64,000 nt of DNA, taken from assembly GCF_020164455.1 (NCBI RefSeq), contig NZ_JAIQWW010000002.1, forward strand, positions 186,001 to 250,000, written 5' to 3'. The first letter of the stretch is position 1. The number at the start of each line of letters is the position of its first letter. This stretch comes from Phyllobacterium chamaecytisi (GTDB lineage Bacteria; Pseudomonadota; Alphaproteobacteria; Rhizobiales; Rhizobiaceae). This document shows, one piece after another, positions 63,039-64,000 of this stretch. The position numbers were made by a program, and so were the translations under genes. A model generated the notes under the pieces. That model was not told the origin of the DNA. It saw only the letters and a list, made by a program, of their open reading frames with translations, and made no database searches.

Positions 63039-64000
63039 TTATTGTGCGAGCGCCCGGCATTTCTCTGGTGGGAAATGCAGCCATACTTCTTGGCCAACCG
63101 GGATCGCAACGTTGACTGGCGCGACTGTGCGCACCGTTTCTCCACCAGCGATTGAAACGAGATAGTCCCGGTGCGAACCGAGATAGATTTGCCGCGTGAC
63201 TGTGCCGACCGTCACATTCGTGTCGGCACTCTTGGGCTTGGCCGACGACAGTTCGATGTCATGATGCCGAACCGAAACTGCTGTTTTTCCGGAAGCCGCG
63301 GTGCTCCCGCTGCCGCATCGGAGCACAAGCCCGCCTTCGCCAATAACGCTATGTTTATCGCCGCGGGTGCCGCTGAGAATATTGGTACCGCCAATGAAGC
63401 GGGCGACAAATTCAGTCTCCGGACGTTCATAGATATCTTCCGGCGAACCTGCTTGCTCGATACGGCCGTCATTCATGACGACGATCATGTCGGCGGTGGT
63501 CATGGCCTCCGCCTGATCATGCGTCACATAGACCGTCGTGTAGCGAAATTCGTCGTGAAGCCGGCGGATCTCAAAGCGCATTTCCTCGCGCAGATTGGCG
63601 TCGAGGTTTGAAAGCGGCTCGTCAAGCAGCAGGATTTCAGGCTTGATGACCAGTGCTCGTGCCAGCGATACACGCTGCTGCTGACCGCCGGAGAGTTCGC
63701 CCGGATAGCGATTTTCCAGCGGAAGGAGTTGTGTGGCCGAGAGGATAGTCCGGACGCTCTTGGTCACTTCCGATTGTGGAAGACGCCGCAGCTTCAGGCC
63801 GTAAGCCACATTCTCGAAGACCGTCATGTGCGGCCATAGCGCGTAGCTTTGGAAGATCATCGACATGTTGCGCCCCTCGGGCGGTACGGTCGAATGAGCT
63901 GAAGATATGGTCTTTCCGCCGACGCGTATCTCGCCCGCATTGGCTGGAACGAAGCCTGCGATAAGCCTTAGCGTTGTTGTCTTGCCGCAGCCAGAGGGCC
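63039..64000 (-). CDS. Iron-type ABC transporter ATP-binding protein (partial)
   Basis: ATPase of the FbpC/PotA type, open to the window edge so the N-terminus (about 40 residues, up to Walker A) is missing. The remaining frame begins in Walker A (PSGCGKTTTLRLIAGF), followed by MIFQSYALWPHMTV (Q-loop), [16 protein letters not shown] (signature), ILLLDEPLSNLDA (Walker B) and VTHDQAEAM (switch). The C-terminal regulatory beta-domain follows from about residue 230. First gene of the operon. Confidence 0.92.
   Translation of the reverse strand, partial: PSGCGKTTTLRLIAGFVPANAGEIRVGGKTISSAHSTVPPEGRNMSMIFQSYALWPHMTVFENVAYGLKLRRLPQSEVTKSVRTILSATQLLPLENRYPGELSGGQQQRVSLARALVIKPEILLLDEPLSNLDANLREEMRFEIRRLHDEFRYTTVYVTHDQAEAMTTADMIVVMNDGRIEQAGSPEDIYERPETEFVARFIGGTNILSGTRGDKHSVIGEGGLVLRCGSGSTAASGKTAVSVRHHDIELSSAKPKSADTNVTVGTVTRQIYLGSHRDYLVSIAGGETVRTVAPVNVAIPVGQEVWLHFPPEKCRALAQ

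Noticed and set aside
60238-64000. Naming the last importer a definite Fe3+ system (fbpABC)
   Set aside because: The family also takes up other compounds, and Fe-binding Tyr residues could not be confirmed by eye, so only 'iron-type' is used.
1-64000. CRISPR arrays, tRNA, rRNA, IS elements, prophage
   Set aside because: I saw no spaced direct repeats, transposase or integrase motifs, tRNA cloverleaf or rRNA sequence while reading the window.

Overview
The window reads as a gene-dense, roughly 57-60% GC (estimated by eye) stretch of an alphaproteobacterial genome, most likely a Hyphomicrobiales (Rhizobiales) member close to Brucella/Ochrobactrum, Phyllobacterium or Rhizobium. Reasons: FixJ-like regulators with an NtrB/FixL-style kinase, a PPi-type phosphofructokinase, a tripartite tricarboxylate transporter, many solute-binding-protein ABC importers, SDR/MmgE-PrpD catabolic genes, and a CspA/DUF6481 pair. 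There are no rRNA, tRNA, ribosomal or replication genes, no IS element and no CRISPR. It looks like accessory catabolic and uptake DNA of a second chromosome, megaplasmid or metabolic island (inference).

Layout. 1-1.3 kb: tail of a polar amino-acid ABC importer. 1.4-5.9 kb: secreted 6-Cys protein, SDR, Tat-exported alpha/beta hydrolase, MFS transporter. 5.9-9.6 kb: overlapping operon of one three-PAS histidine kinase and three response regulators. 9.9-11.8 kb: small unknown gene, TetR regulator with twin palindromic operators, dienelactone hydrolase. 11.9-15.9 kb: divergent sugar ABC importer with an NAD-dependent epimerase/dehydrogenase. 15.9-18.4 kb: DedA, LysR, SDR. 18.4-22 kb: Lrp-linked amino-acid ABC importer. 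22-24.2 kb: PPi-type PFK, CspA, DUF6481. 24.3-33.5 kb: ABC exporter, a LMW-phosphatase-like protein lacking the catalytic Cys, orphan HigA, a 47-aa membrane protein, a MarR-GNAT fusion with an operator over its -10 box, FAD dehydrogenase, PAS-GGDEF-EAL protein. 33.8-43.2 kb: peptide-type ABC importer with MarR, SDR and two FAD-dependent amine/amino-acid oxidoreductases.

43.2-60.1 kb is the most interesting part: a catabolic locus with a TctABC transporter, three MmgE/PrpD proteins, three TtuC/isopropylmalate-type dehydrogenases, a PdxA homologue, an SDR, a fluoroacetate-dehalogenase-like hydrolase, an AbrB-family permease, a split ChrA and a GntR/FCD regulator. Four copies of a 15-bp motif (TGTYGACAATTWACA) sit in exactly the three intergenic regions that head its transcription units, which ties the units into one probable regulon for an unidentified hydroxy di- or tricarboxylate. 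The window ends (60.2-64 kb) in an iron-type (FbpABC-like) ABC importer, cut by the window edge.

Theme: scavenging of amino acids, sugars, peptide- or opine-like compounds and organic acids, each transport unit sitting beside its own oxidoreductases and local regulator, as in soil or rhizosphere bacteria.
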